Program-made: the position numbers and the translations under genes
Assembly: GCF_000819865.1 (NCBI RefSeq)
Contig: NZ_CDDF01000018.1
Span: forward strand, 1-64,000
Origin: Aeromonas eucrenophila
GTDB taxonomy: Bacteria; Pseudomonadota; Gammaproteobacteria; Enterobacterales; Aeromonadaceae
DNA length: 64,000 bases
Direction of reading: 5' to 3'
Notes under the pieces: generated by a model
The model's database searches: none
What the model was told of the DNA's origin: nothing
The model's input: the letters and a program-made list of their open reading frames with translations, nothing else
Shown here: piece by piece, positions 14,924 through 25,117 of the stretch
Layout of the letters: each line of letters begins with the position of its first letter
Position numbering within the stretch: position 1 is the first letter of the stretch

Positions 14924-15424
14924 TCAAGCAGCAGCTTGTTTCTGGTCGCGAACAGCAGCGATAGTACGAACCAGCTTGCCAGCAGAGGCTTCCTTCATGG
15001 TAGCCATCAACTTCGAAATCGCTTCGTCGTAGGTCGGCAGCGTGGCCAGACGATCAATTTGTGCTGCGGCGATAAACTCACCGTTAAAAGCGCCAGCCTT
15101 GATTTCGAACTTTTGGTTCGCTTTGGCAAACTCTTTGAACAGACGAGCGGCAGCGCCCGGGTGTTCGTTAGAGAAAGCAATCAAGGTAGGACCAGACAAT
15201 ACGTCGTTCAGGCAACCGAATTCGGTACCTTCAACTGCGCGACGCAGCAGGGTGTTACGCACAACGCGCATGTACACACCGGCTTCGCGAGCAGATTTAC
15301 GCAGGCTGGTCATCTTTTCTACAGTCACACCGCGAGAATCGGCTACAACTGCAGAAAGAGCGCCTTTGGCAGCTTCGTTGACTTCAGCAACAATTGCCTT
15401 TTTGTCTTCGAGTCCCAATGCCAT
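14924..15424 (-). CDS. rplJ: 50S ribosomal protein L10
   Basis: Base of the L7/L12 stalk, 166 residues from [20 protein letters not shown]. The upstream-extended frame runs into the leader and is rejected. L10 in complex with L12 binds its own leader to repress translation; that leader is recognisable at 15553-15625. Transcription starts at the promoter at 15644-15672. Confidence 0.97.
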   Translation of the reverse strand: MALGLEDKKAIVAEVNEAAKGALSAVVADSRGVTVEKMTSLRKSAREAGVYMRVVRNTLLRRAVEGTEFGCLNDVLSGPTLIAFSNEHPGAAARLFKEFAKANQKFEIKAGAFNGEFIAAAQIDRLATLPTYDEAISKLMATMKEASAGKLVRTIAAVRDQKQAAA

Positions 15425-15552
15425 TGGCTTAACTCCTGGATTGAATCCGGGTCTATAGACCCAGTACTGACACATCCCCCCTACCTTCACAACAGAGGGG
15501 AACGATGCGGTAGCAGGATTCCAGAAGAGAAAGAAAACTTTCTCGCTGGGTT

Positions 15553-15625
15553 TCCGGCACCGTCTACGCAGGTAAGATTAAGGCCTCGCAGCCACCTGCG
15601 GTCTTGGACGGAGGTCGAAACCCCC
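15553..15625 (-). promoter_or_regulatory. L10 (rplJ) leader, translational repressor site
   Basis: On the minus strand the pair CTCCGTCCAAGACCGCAGG ... CCTGCGTAGACGGTG forms the long-range stem of the enterobacterial rplJ leader, with the CTTAATC motif between the arms. This matches the known L10 leader in layout and in core sequence. It lies about 130 bases upstream of the rplJ start codon, between the promoter and the gene. Confidence 0.8.
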
Positions 15626-15643
15626 AACCAATCAAGGCGCAAA

Positions 15644-15672
15644 ATTATAGATTAAATTTTGCGCCTTGTAAA
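15644..15672 (-). promoter_or_regulatory. rplJ promoter inside a large inverted repeat
   Basis: Minus strand: TTTACA (15667-15672), 17-base spacer, perfect TATAAT (15644-15649). The whole promoter spacer is covered by an inverted repeat (AAGGCGCAAAATT/AATTTTGCGCCTT, about 15634-15667), which in a read-through transcript from rplA would fold as a hairpin. Confidence 0.8.
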
Positions 15673-15681
15673 ATCCATCAA

Positions 15682-16816
<1,135 letters not shown>

Positions 16817-16899
16817 TACAAAAATACCTCAAAAATGGGTTCTAACGCCTCGGAGACATGCTCCTGCAAACGGCTCCCCAACAAATAAAGGGGCAGCGA

Positions 16900-16928
16900 A
16901 TTATAGAGATATTCGCTGCCCCTGACAA
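16900..16928 (-). promoter_or_regulatory. rplKA promoter overlapping the nusG terminator
   Basis: Minus strand: TTGTCA (16923-16928), 17-base spacer, TATAAT (16900-16905), about 80 bases upstream of rplK. The same bases form a hairpin GGGGCAGCGAAT/ATTCGCTGCCCC (16890-16922) followed by TTTATTTG, which reads as a terminator for secE-nusG. The -10 lies at the hairpin loop. Confidence 0.8.
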
Positions 16929-16950
16929 CCGTTAAACGTACAGACTTTAA

Positions 16951-17502
16951 TCAGCCTTTTTCGACCTGACCAAAATCCAGTTCTACCGGCGTTGAGCGAC
17001 CGAAGATCAGTACCGAGACCTTCACGCGACTCTTCTCATAGTCCACCTCTTCAACGGTACCGTTGAAGTCGGCGAACGGACCATCGGCAACCCGCACCAT
17101 TTCACCCGGTTCGAACAGGGTTTTCGGACGCGGCTTGTCGTGGGCATCTTGCAGACGATTGAGGATGGCATCAGCTTCTTTATCAGAGATAGGAGCCGGA
17201 CGATCGGAGGTGCCACCGATGAAGCCCATCACACGCGGTACGTTACGTACCAGGTGCCAGGTGGTCTCATCCATCATCATCTGAACCAGGACATAGCCTG
17301 GGAAAAATTTGCGCTCACTCTTGCGCTTCTGGCCAGCACGCATCTCGACCACTTCTTCGGTCGGGACCAGCACTTCACCGAACAGCTCTTCCATGCCATG
17401 CATCTTGATATGTTCACGCAGGGATTTGGCAACCCGGCCTTCGTAGCCGGAAAATGCCTGCACGACATACCATCTCATACGTTGTTCACGTTGTTCAGTC
17501 AT
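16951..17502 (-). CDS. nusG: Transcription termination/antitermination factor NusG
   Basis: Binds RNA polymerase and Rho or S10, 183 residues. NGN domain ([44 protein letters not shown]) is followed by the KOW domain ([20 protein letters not shown]). The first ATG is used because AAGGA lies 6 bases upstream. It follows secE by 9 bases. Confidence 0.98.
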   Translation of the reverse strand: MTEQREQRMRWYVVQAFSGYEGRVAKSLREHIKMHGMEELFGEVLVPTEEVVEMRAGQKRKSERKFFPGYVLVQMMMDETTWHLVRNVPRVMGFIGGTSDRPAPISDKEADAILNRLQDAHDKPRPKTLFEPGEMVRVADGPFADFNGTVEEVDYEKSRVKVSVLIFGRSTPVELDFGQVEKG

Positions 17503-17511
17503 GGCTTTTCC

Positions 17512-17883
17512 TTACACACCGGTAATCAGGTTGACCAACCACACCAAGGCGCCGTCCAGAATGAACAGCAGCAGCCCCATCACGGCGGTCACCGCCAGCA
17601 CAATCAGGGTTGTCTGAATGGCTTCCTGACGGGTCGGCCATACGACCTTGCGGACTTCCAGGCGTGACTCACGGGCAAATGCCAGTGTTGCCTTACCTTT
17701 GGTGGTTTGCAGGGCCACAGCACCCGCTGCGGCGATGACAACGACCACACCCAGGGCGCGAACGGCGGCAACAACGTCATGGAGCAGGTAGTTACCTACT
17801 ACAGCCGCCGCCAAAATGATGAAAACCAGACCCCACAGAAGGGTATCCTTGCTTCCGCCCTGTCCCTCAGAACTAACACTCAT
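17512..17883 (-). CDS. secE: Preprotein translocase subunit SecE
   Basis: Essential small subunit of the SecYEG channel. It has 123 residues from [10 protein letters not shown], similar to the three-helix E. coli type. Predicted membrane spans lie near residues 15-33, 37-56 and 92-118. The conserved cytoplasmic amphipathic segment [17 protein letters not shown] precedes the last span. The longer frame runs into tRNA-Trp and is rejected. It is co-transcribed with nusG. Confidence 0.96.
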   Translation of the reverse strand: MSVSSEGQGGSKDTLLWGLVFIILAAAVVGNYLLHDVVAAVRALGVVVVIAAAGAVALQTTKGKATLAFARESRLEVRKVVWPTRQEAIQTTLIVLAVTAVMGLLLFILDGALVWLVNLITGV

Positions 17884-17943
17884 ACAACCCACCTGTATCT
17901 GACGTAACCAAAGACACAAAAGCCCCGTACGAGACGAGGTATA

Positions 17944-18020
17944 TGGCAGGGGCGGCAGGACTCGAACCCGCAACCATCGGTTTTGGAGACCGCTGTTCTA
18001 CCAATTCGAACTACGCCCCT
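17944..18020 (-). tRNA. tRNA-Trp (CCA anticodon)
   Basis: Full cloverleaf on the minus strand from AGGGGCG to CGCCCCT-G-CCA with encoded CCA (17944-17946). Anticodon loop CTCCAAA gives CCA. It lies between tufB and secE. The first anticodon-stem pair is G-A rather than a Watson-Crick pair. Confidence 0.96.
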
Positions 18021-18024
18021 ACAT

Positions 18025-18050
18025 AAGAAAGCCCCTATTATAGGGGCTTT
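18025..18050 (-). terminator. Hairpin between tufB and tRNA-Trp
   Basis: Near-perfect palindrome AAAGCCCCTA/TAGGGGCTTT centred at 18039. On the minus strand it is followed by TTTC TTATG, a short T stretch. A partial terminator is plausible, since tRNA-Trp and secE-nusG follow within 30-190 bases. Confidence 0.6.
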
Positions 18051-18072
18051 GCTTTATTTATGTAAGCCAAGA

Positions 18073-19257
18073 TTAAGCGATTACGCTAGCTACAACACCA
18101 GCACCTACGGTACGGCCACCTTCACGGATAGCGAAACGCAGGCCGTCGTCCATCGCGATCGGTGCAATCAGGGTAACAACCATTTTGATGTTGTCGCCTG
18201 GCATTACCATTTCCACGCCTTCCGGCAGTTCGATGGTACCGGTCACGTCGGTAGTACGGAAGTAGAACTGAGGACGGTAGCCCTTGAAGAACGGGGTATG
18301 ACGACCACCTTCTTCTTTGGACAGGACGTACACTTCAGATTCGAACTTGGTGTGCGGCTTGATGGAACCCGGCTTGGCCAGAACCTGACCACGCTCTACG
18401 TCTTCACGCTTAACGCCACGCAGCAGGGCGCCAACGTTCTCACCGGCACGACCTTCGTCCAGCAGCTTGCGGAACATTTCAACACCGGTACAGGTGGTGG
18501 TCACGGTATCTTTGATACCGACGATTTCGACAGACTCACCAACTTTAACGATACCGCGCTCTACACGACCGGTAACTACGGTACCACGGCCAGCGATGGA
18601 GAAAACGTCTTCGATAGGCATCAGGAACGGCAGGTCGATTGCGCGCTCCGGCTCCGGGATGTAGGTATCCAGGTGGCCAGCCAGCTCGATGATCTTCTCT
18701 TCCCAAGCAGCGTCGCCTTCCAGTGCTTTCAGTGCGGAACCACGAACTACCGGCAGGTCATCACCCGGGAAGTCGTATTCGGTCAGCAGCTCACGCACTT
18801 CCATTTCGACCAGCTCGAGCAGCTCTTCGTCGTCGACCATGTCGCACTTGTTCATGAACACGATCATGTACGGGATACCAACCTGACGACCCAGCAGGAT
18901 GTGCTCACGAGTCTGCGGCATCGGGCCGTCAGTCGCTGCAACTACCAGGATCGCGCCGTCCATCTGGGCAGCACCGGTGATCATGTTCTTAACGTAGTCG
19001 GCGTGACCCGGGCAATCTACGTGAGCGTAGTGGCGGGCAGCGGTGTCGTATTCTACGTGGGAGGTGTTGATGGTGATACCACGCTCACGCTCTTCCGGCG
19101 CCTTGTCGATCTGGTCGAAGGCGAAAGCTTTACCACCGAAGTGCTTGGCCAGCACGTTGGTGATGGCGGCGGTCAGGGTGGTTTTACCGTGGTCAACGTG
19201 GCCGATGGTACCCACGTTAACGTGCGGTTTATTACGCTCAAATTTTTCTTTAGACAT
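18073..19257 (-). CDS. tufB: Elongation factor Tu, second copy
   Basis: It has 394 residues, complete. P-loop GHVDHGKTT (about 19-26), DCPGHADYV and [10 protein letters not shown] give the GTPase. Beta-barrel domains II and III complete the protein, ending [13 protein letters not shown]. It starts with ATG, unlike the copy at the left edge. It is preceded by tRNA-Tyr, tRNA-Gly and a tRNA-Thr-like relic, the arrangement known in E. coli for tufB. Confidence 0.98.
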   Translation of the reverse strand: MSKEKFERNKPHVNVGTIGHVDHGKTTLTAAITNVLAKHFGGKAFAFDQIDKAPEERERGITINTSHVEYDTAARHYAHVDCPGHADYVKNMITGAAQMDGAILVVAATDGPMPQTREHILLGRQVGIPYMIVFMNKCDMVDDEELLELVEMEVRELLTEYDFPGDDLPVVRGSALKALEGDAAWEEKIIELAGHLDTYIPEPERAIDLPFLMPIEDVFSIAGRGTVVTGRVERGIVKVGESVEIVGIKDTVTTTCTGVEMFRKLLDEGRAGENVGALLRGVKREDVERGQVLAKPGSIKPHTKFESEVYVLSKEEGGRHTPFFKGYRPQFYFRTTDVTGTIELPEGVEMVMPGDNIKMVVTLIAPIAMDDGLRFAIREGGRTVGAGVVASVIA

Positions 19258-19350
19258 GATCGTCCCTCTAAACTAACGCTGAGTACGCGGTGGCAAGCTA
19301 ACCACAGAACAGTTTATATGATGGATTTGAATCAGGGGGAGTAGAGAGGA

Positions 19351-19426
19351 TGGAGGCTGACAGGCAGGTTCGATTGCCGAACTCACCCTAGGGTGTGGCT
19401 CTCAGTATTACCTGAGCCATATCAGC
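19351..19426 (-). pseudogene. tRNA-Thr-like relic between tRNA-Gly and tufB
   Basis: The first 15 bases, GCTGATATGGCTCAG, are identical to E. coli thrT, and a 7-base acceptor match (TGTCAGC, one wobble) and a CCA lie exactly 76 bases further on. But the anticodon loop is collapsed (CACCC-TA-GGGTG leaves two bases), the D loop is altered, no proper T loop remains, and five bases instead of four follow the acceptor. It occupies the position of thrT before tufB in E. coli, so it is probably a decayed tRNA-Thr gene. Confidence 0.6.
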
Positions 19427-19430
19427 ATCT

Positions 19431-19505
<75 letters not shown>

Positions 19506-19542
19506 ATTTCTCTCACCCAAAGAACTCAAACCGCGAGAAATA

Positions 19543-19627
19543 TGGTGGAGGGAGAAGGATTCGAACCTTCGAAGGCAGAGCCGTCAGATTTACAGTCTGA
19601 TCCCTTTGGCCGCTCGGGAACCCCTCC
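19543..19627 (-). tRNA. tRNA-Tyr (GTA anticodon)
   Basis: 85 bases on the minus strand with the long variable arm of class II tRNAs, acceptor GGAGGGG, T arm GAAGGTTCGAATCCTTC and encoded CCA. Anticodon loop CTGTAAA reads GTA. It is the first structural gene of the tRNA-tuf operon. Confidence 0.97.
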
Positions 19628-19719
19628 AGTGCACAAATGCCACAACGGTAATTCTGCTTGCACCCGTTGTTTTATCGCTTTTGCTGGGCAAATAGGCGAC
19701 AGACATCTAAGCGTCGCGC

Positions 19720-19748
19720 ATTTTATGGGAAGGATTTTGGGGATGCAA
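19720..19748 (-). promoter_or_regulatory. tRNA-tuf operon promoter
   Basis: Minus strand: TTGCAT (19743-19748), 17-base spacer, TAAAAT (19720-19725), then a GC-rich discriminator GCGCGACGC typical of stringently controlled stable-RNA promoters. It lies about 90 bases upstream of mature tRNA-Tyr. Confidence 0.7.
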
Positions 19749-19888
19749 CCATTGCACTCGGCAAAATGTGCATTATTGCCGGGAACTATGCAAAAAAGTG
19801 CTCCTTCCTCGTCCGAACCAACCGCGTCCCTTGTCGCTCCCGATCCCTTGGTGTATGGTCGCCCTGCCCAAGAAACAGTGATGACACC

Positions 19889-20827
19889 ATGACGACAGAG
19901 CATAACCCCTATTTGCAATTCACCCGCGAACAATGGGCGTTATTGCGCGATGCGGTCCCCCTGACCCTGACCGAAACCGACCTGCACACCCTGCGCGGGA
20001 TCAACGAGAAGGTGTCATTGCGGGAGGTAGAAGAGATCTATCTGCCCCTCTCCCGTCTGCTCAATCTCTACGTCAAGGCCAAGCAGCGCCGCAGTCGGGT
20101 GCTGGAACAATTCCTCGGCCAGTCCCGTGGCAAGGGCACCTACATCATCAGCATCGCCGGCAGCGTGGCGGGGGGCAAGAGCACCACGGCCCGCATCATG
20201 CAGGCGCTGCTTGAGCGCTGGCCCGAGCACCCAAGGGTGGAGCTGGTCACCACAGATGGCTTCCTCTATCCAAACAAGGAGCTGGAAGCACGCGGCCTGA
20301 TGCGCCGCAAGGGTTTCCCGGAATCCTACGACATCCGCCACCTGGTGGAGTTCGTCACCAAGATCCGGGCCGGTCACGAGCGGGTCGAAGCCCCCGTCTA
20401 CTCTCACCTCATCTACGACATCCTGCCCGATGAGAAGAAGGTGGTGGAGCAGCCTGACATCCTGATCCTGGAGGGGCTCAACGTGCTGCAAAGCGGCATG
20501 GATTACCCCCAGGAACCCCATCGCGTCTTCGTGTCAGACTTCGTCGACTTCTCCATCTATGTGGATGCCGATGCCGAGTTGCTGCGCAGCTGGTATGTGG
20601 AGCGCTTCCTCAAGTTCCGCAGCGGCGCCTTCTCGGATCCGGACTCCTACTTCCATCACTACGCCAAGCTGGCGGAGACGGAAGCGACCGAGATCGCCAA
20701 CAACATCTGGCAGGATATCAACTACCTGAATCTGCAAGAGAACATCTTGCCGACCCGGGAACGCGCCAACCTGATCCTGACCAAGGGACAGGAACACGCC
20801 ATCGAGCAGATCAAGCTGCGCAAGTGA
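19889..20827 (+). CDS. coaA: Pantothenate kinase, type I
   Basis: Phosphorylates pantothenate, the first committed step of coenzyme A synthesis. It has 312 residues (E. coli 316) from [20 protein letters not shown]. The P-loop GSVAGGKST is at about 91-99; the conserved [12 protein letters not shown] and [15 protein letters not shown] segments follow. The open frame continues 77 codons upstream without support and is rejected. It is divergent from the tRNA-tuf operon and convergent with birA. Confidence 0.97.
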   Translation: MTTEHNPYLQFTREQWALLRDAVPLTLTETDLHTLRGINEKVSLREVEEIYLPLSRLLNLYVKAKQRRSRVLEQFLGQSRGKGTYIISIAGSVAGGKSTTARIMQALLERWPEHPRVELVTTDGFLYPNKELEARGLMRRKGFPESYDIRHLVEFVTKIRAGHERVEAPVYSHLIYDILPDEKKVVEQPDILILEGLNVLQSGMDYPQEPHRVFVSDFVDFSIYVDADAELLRSWYVERFLKFRSGAFSDPDSYFHHYAKLAETEATEIANNIWQDINYLNLQENILPTRERANLILTKGQEHAIEQIKLRK

Positions 20828-20849
20828 TGGCAGTGGCCGGGGGAAACGA

Positions 20850-20876
20850 ACAGAGGGGGCCATGGGCCCCCTCTGT
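20850..20876. terminator. Hairpin between convergent coaA and birA
   Basis: Perfect 11-base stem ACAGAGGGGGC/GCCCCCTCTGT with a CATGG loop. T runs are short on both sides. Placed between two convergent stops, it is probably a shared terminator. Confidence 0.6.
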
Positions 20877-20902
20877 TATTGGTGTCATCTCTGGCTCCGG
20901 GT

Positions 20903-21868
20903 TCAGTCGCCCCGGCGCAGGGAGATCTCTCCCCCCAGATAGAGCTTAACACCCTCCTCCGTCTCCAGCCGCAGGGCGCCGCGATCGTCGATGCCACGGG
21001 CGATGCCGCGGATCACCTGCTCCCCCATCAGCAACTTCACCGGCTGACCGGCGAAATAATCGAGCCGGTTCCAGCTATCGACGAAGCTGGCGAGGCCATT
21101 CTGTTCGAAGGTGATCATGGCTTGCTGCAGGTGCAAGAGCACGCAGGCCGCCAACTGGTTGCGATCCACCAGTTCGGGCTGGACGTGGCGCAGCTCTGAC
21201 CAGGCCTGATCGATCTTCTCCCCCTGCCGCTGTGGCATCGCCAGATTGAGGCCGATGCCGATCACCAGATGACAGCTGGCGCCGGCGCTGCCGCTCATCT
21301 CCACCAGGATGCCGGCCAGCTTGCGGCCCTGATAGTAGAGATCGTTCGGCCATTTCAGCTCGACACCCGGATACCCCAGGGATTCCAGCGCCTCCACCAC
21401 GGCCACGCCGACCGCCAGACTCAGCCCCATGGCTGCCGCCATGCCCTGCTCGAGGCGCCAGTACATGCTCAGGATCAACTGGCAACCGAAGGGGGAGACC
21501 CAGGGCTTGCCGCGCCGGCCCCGCCCTGCGGTCTGGCACTCGGCCAGACAACTCTCGCCGGAGCGCAGCTGATTGACCCGCTCCAGCAGATGCTGGTTGG
21601 TGGAGTCGATCACCGAGAAGCAGTGCACCGGCGCCATGGGGGCCAGGGCCTGCAACTGCGCCTCGTCGTAGAGCGCCATGGGCACCGCCAGCCGGTAACC
21701 CTTGCCGGTCAGGCTGAACAGGTCCAGCCCCAGATCCTTGAGGGCCGCCATGTGTTTGCTCACCGCGGCGCGACTGATGCCAAGCTGTTCGCCGAGCTGC
21801 TCGCCGGAGTGGAACTGACCGTCGCTGAGCAAGCCGATCAGCGTCTGCCTGATGGGAGTGAGTGTCAT
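20903..21868 (-). CDS. birA: Biotin-protein ligase and biotin operon repressor
   Basis: It has 321 residues. The N-terminal winged helix (SGEQLGEQLGISRAAVSKHM, about 21-40) marks the bifunctional repressor form. The catalytic domain has GRGRRGKPW (about 115-123), the biotinoyl-AMP loop, and VELKWPNDLYYQGRKLAGIL. The C-terminal domain ends GGEISLRRGD. It overlaps murB by 4 bases (ATGA), so the two are translationally coupled, as in E. coli murB-birA. Confidence 0.97.
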   Translation of the reverse strand: MTLTPIRQTLIGLLSDGQFHSGEQLGEQLGISRAAVSKHMAALKDLGLDLFSLTGKGYRLAVPMALYDEAQLQALAPMAPVHCFSVIDSTNQHLLERVNQLRSGESCLAECQTAGRGRRGKPWVSPFGCQLILSMYWRLEQGMAAAMGLSLAVGVAVVEALESLGYPGVELKWPNDLYYQGRKLAGILVEMSGSAGASCHLVIGIGLNLAMPQRQGEKIDQAWSELRHVQPELVDRNQLAACVLLHLQQAMITFEQNGLASFVDSWNRLDYFAGQPVKLLMGEQVIRGIARGIDDRGALRLETEEGVKLYLGGEISLRRGD

Positions 21869-22902
21869 GCCAGCACCTCGTCGAGCCAGGTCTCACCGGT
21901 GAGCCCCATGAAACGCACCTCGTGCTCAAGCACGACTCCAAATTTCTGTTCCACGCTGTCACGCACGTGGGCGGCCAGGGCGATCAGCTCCATGGCGCTC
22001 GCCCCGCCGAGGTTGACCAGCACCAGCGCCTGCTCCTGATGCACGGCGGCGCGGCCGATGGCAAAGCCCTTGAGGCCGCATTGATCGATGAGCCAACCCG
22101 CTGCCAGCTTGGCCTGCCCCTCCCCGGCCGGATACAGCGGCATCTGCGGATGGCGCACCTTGAGTTCCTCCGCCAGCGCCATGGGCACCAGGGGATTCTT
22201 GAAGAAGCTGCCGGCGTTGCCAAGCACAGCGGGATCCGGCAGCTTGGCCATGCGGGTCTCGCAGACGGTATCGAAGATGGCCTGAGCACTCGGCATCTCC
22301 CCCAGTGCGGCAAGGGGGCCATAAGCCGCCACCGGCTGCCAGGCCTTGGGCAGACGCAGACCGACGGCGGTGATGAAGTGGGAATCCTGACAGGCGTGCT
22401 TGAAGATGCTGTCACGATAGCCGAACTGGCAATCGGCGGCCGCGATGCGCTCCAGCTCCCCCGTCTGCCAGTTGAACGCCTCCACGTAGGCGCAGAAGCG
22501 GGCCAGCTCGACCCCGTAAGCGCCGATGTTTTGCACCGGGGCGGCGCCGACGGTGCCCGGGATCAACGCCAGATTCTCCAGCCCATGCCAGCCCTGCTGC
22601 AGGGCATGGCACACCAGCTGATGCCACCCTTCCCCGGCGGCCACGTGCAGCAACCAGTGATCTCCCTCATCCTGCATCGAGATGCCTTGCAGACGGTTCT
22701 GCACCACCAGACCGGCGAAGTCATTGCAGAACAGGATGTTGCTCCCACCGCCCAGCACCAGGCGCGGCAAGGCCGCCAGTTCGGGGTTGGCCAGCAGTTG
22801 CCTGAGATCATCCAACTGGGTCACTTCGGCCAGCCAGAGGCAATGCGCCTCGAGGCCCAGGGTGTTGAGGGCCGCCAAGGGGGCGTGGGGGGTGAGTTTC
22901 AT
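21865..22902 (-). CDS. murB: UDP-N-acetylenolpyruvoylglucosamine reductase
   Basis: FAD-dependent enzyme that makes UDP-N-acetylmuramate for peptidoglycan. It has 345 residues from MKLTPHAPLAALNTLGLEAH. LVLGGGSNILF is the FAD-binding segment; the catalytic serine loop is GNAGSFFKNP. It is the type I form. The much longer upstream frame covers the intergenic region and the antisense of ktrA and is rejected. Confidence 0.97.
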   Translation of the reverse strand: MKLTPHAPLAALNTLGLEAHCLWLAEVTQLDDLRQLLANPELAALPRLVLGGGSNILFCNDFAGLVVQNRLQGISMQDEGDHWLLHVAAGEGWHQLVCHALQQGWHGLENLALIPGTVGAAPVQNIGAYGVELARFCAYVEAFNWQTGELERIAAADCQFGYRDSIFKHACQDSHFITAVGLRLPKAWQPVAAYGPLAALGEMPSAQAIFDTVCETRMAKLPDPAVLGNAGSFFKNPLVPMALAEELKVRHPQMPLYPAGEGQAKLAAGWLIDQCGLKGFAIGRAAVHQEQALVLVNLGGASAMELIALAAHVRDSVEQKFGVVLEHEVRFMGLTGETWLDEVLA

Positions 22903-23028
22903 CTGCGTGTCCCGACAAGAGCAAGGGGGGCAGTTTACCCCAGATCCTCCGGGACGAAAAACCCGGGTACTTCTCGGACTCATTTCGCTGGAGTAGAGTA
23001 ACTCCTTCAGTCCGTTGAGGAAGTACCA

Positions 23029-23682
23029 ATGAACAACCAATTTGCCGTCATCGGCCTCGGCCTGTTTGGCAGCGCCCTGTGCGAGGAGTTGCAACGACAG
23101 GATGCCGAGGTGCTGGCCATCGACATCGATGAGGTCAAGACCCGCCAGATCGCGACCCTGTGCAATCACGTCATCGTCGCCGATGCCACCGATGAGGCCA
23201 CGGTCGCCGAGCTGGGCCTCGCGAATTTCGACATCGTCTTCGTGGCCATCGGCGACAACCTGGAGACCAGCATACTCACCACGCTGGTGCTGAAGGAGGC
23301 GGGGGTGAAGAAGGTATGGGTCAAGGCCCGTGACAAGTTCCACGCCAAGATTTTGCAGAAGGTGGGTGCCGACAAGGTGATCAACCCGGAGTGGGACATG
23401 GGGCGCCGGGTCGCCCAGAGCATGCTGGACAACCGGCTGTTCGACTACCTAGAGCTGGGCCACGACATGGTGCTGACCGAGTTCGTCATCGGCCTGCAGC
23501 AAAACAGCCGCACCCTCGGCGATCTGCACCTGCTGCAACAGAGCGACTTCCAGCTGCTGGCCATCAAGCGCGGCGAGGTGCTGCACAACGTCCTGACCGG
23601 CAAGATGGAGCTGCAGCTCGGTGACATCCTGATCCTGGCCGGCAACAAGCACGCCATCGACCACTGGCTCGACACCCTATGA
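23029..23682 (+). CDS. ktrA: Ktr potassium uptake system, RCK subunit KtrA
   Basis: Cytoplasmic gating subunit, 217 residues. Rossmann motif VIGLGLFG (7-14) and acidic VLAIDIDE for nucleotide binding form the RCK-N domain; the C-terminal RCK-C part is DFQLLAIKRGEVLHN. Length and sequence fit Vibrio KtrA. It overlaps the next gene by 4 bases (ATGA), showing tight coupling to the channel subunit. Confidence 0.93.
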   Translation: MNNQFAVIGLGLFGSALCEELQRQDAEVLAIDIDEVKTRQIATLCNHVIVADATDEATVAELGLANFDIVFVAIGDNLETSILTTLVLKEAGVKKVWVKARDKFHAKILQKVGADKVINPEWDMGRRVAQSMLDNRLFDYLELGHDMVLTEFVIGLQQNSRTLGDLHLLQQSDFQLLAIKRGEVLHNVLTGKMELQLGDILILAGNKHAIDHWLDTL

Positions 23683-25034
23683 TCCACTGGCGCAGCAACT
23701 ACGCCTTCGCCTTGCACCGGGATAACAGCTCCCGCTGGAGCGAGGCCAAGCTGATCCTGGGCAGCTTTCTCATCATCCTGATGATAGGCACCCTGTTTCT
23801 GGTGCAGCCCTCCAGTCACAACGGCGAAGTCACCTTCATCAACGCCCTCTTTACCGCCACCTCCGCCATCAGCGTGACCGGTCTCGGGGTGGTGGATACT
23901 GGCACCGCCTTCACCCTGCAGGGGCAGATCATATTGCTGATGCTGATGGAAATTGGCGGCCTCGGCCAGATGACCATGACGCTGCTGCTCATCGCCATGT
24001 TCAGCAAGCGAGTCGGTCTGCGCCAACAGGTGCTGGCCAAGGAGGCGCTGGGGCAGGAGGGTTCGGTCAACATCATCCAGCTGGTCAAACGCATAGTGCT
24101 GTTCGCCCTCATCGCACAGCTCATCGGCACCGCCATCATGGCCATTCGCTGGGTGCCGGAGATGGGCTGGCACCACGGCCTCTACGTCAGCTTCTTCCAC
24201 GCGGTGTCGGCCTTCAACAACGCCGGCTTCTCGTTGTTTGCCAACAACCTCATGGACTACAGAGACGATCCCATCATCAGCCTGACCATACCGGCCCTGC
24301 TGATCCTCGGCGGGATCGGCTTCACCGTCATCGTCGATCTGGTGCGCAACCGCCGCTGGCGCAAGCTCAAACTGCACAGCAAGCTGATGCTGCTGATGAC
24401 GCCGGCCCTGCTGCTGCTGGGCACCCTGATGTTCTGGCTGCTGGAGCACAACAATCCGGGCACCTTCGGCAAGGCAGGCATGGGCGGCCAATGGCTGGCG
24501 GCCTTCTTCCAGTCCGCCACGGCGCGCACCGCGGGCTTCAACACGGTCGACATAGGCCAGATGGTGCCCGCCTCCCTGCTGTTCATGATGATGCTGATGT
24601 TCATCGGGGCCGGCGCGACCTCCACGGGGGGCGGCATCAAGGTGACTACCTTCGCCGTGGTGTTGCTGGCGACCAAGGCCTTCCTGACCAAGCGGCCCCA
24701 TGTCACCGCCTTCGGCCGCACCCTCTCCCCCCAGATAGTGACCCGATCGCTGGCCATCATCATCGTCAGCACCATGGTGCTGATGCTCGCCATGTTTCTG
24801 CTGACCCTGACGGAGTCGGTGTCCCTGGACAAGATCATGTTCGAGACCATCTCGGCCTTCGCCACCGTGGGGCTCACCACCGGCATCACCCCCGGCTTGA
24901 GCTCCCCTGGCAAGTTCATCCTGGTGCTGGTGATGATCTGTGGCCGTCTCGGCCCCCTCACCCTGGCGCTGATGCTGGCCAGACCGAGCGAGACCCGCAT
25001 TCGCTACCCGGAAGAGGGAGTCTACACTGGTTAA
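23679..25034 (+). CDS. ktrB: Ktr potassium uptake system, membrane subunit KtrB
   Basis: Sodium-dependent potassium channel-like transporter, 451 residues, TrkH/KtrB family. The four selectivity-filter loops are visible as SAISVTGLG, AFNNAGFS, TARTAGFNT and FATVGLTTG. The loop GATSTGGGIK in the third repeat, which gates the pore, is also present. It forms a two-gene operon with ktrA and is closed by a strong terminator. Confidence 0.93.
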   Translation: MIHWRSNYAFALHRDNSSRWSEAKLILGSFLIILMIGTLFLVQPSSHNGEVTFINALFTATSAISVTGLGVVDTGTAFTLQGQIILLMLMEIGGLGQMTMTLLLIAMFSKRVGLRQQVLAKEALGQEGSVNIIQLVKRIVLFALIAQLIGTAIMAIRWVPEMGWHHGLYVSFFHAVSAFNNAGFSLFANNLMDYRDDPIISLTIPALLILGGIGFTVIVDLVRNRRWRKLKLHSKLMLLMTPALLLLGTLMFWLLEHNNPGTFGKAGMGGQWLAAFFQSATARTAGFNTVDIGQMVPASLLFMMMLMFIGAGATSTGGGIKVTTFAVVLLATKAFLTKRPHVTAFGRTLSPQIVTRSLAIIIVSTMVLMLAMFLLTLTESVSLDKIMFETISAFATVGLTTGITPGLSSPGKFILVLVMICGRLGPLTLALMLARPSETRIRYPEEGVYTG

Positions 25035-25063
25035 TTCACTGCTTTAGATCGTAATTTCGATAC

Positions 25064-25090
25064 AAAAGAGGGGCGAAAGCCCCTCTTTTT
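25064..25090. terminator. Bidirectional terminator of ktrAB and topB
   Basis: Perfect 11-base stem AAAAGAGGGGC/GCCCCTCTTTT with a GAAA tetraloop and a T run on the plus strand; the A run before it gives T on the minus strand. It lies between the convergent ktrB and topB stops. Confidence 0.9.
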
Positions 25091-25117
25091 ATATCACGAC
25101 ATCGGTCTCGGAACGAC

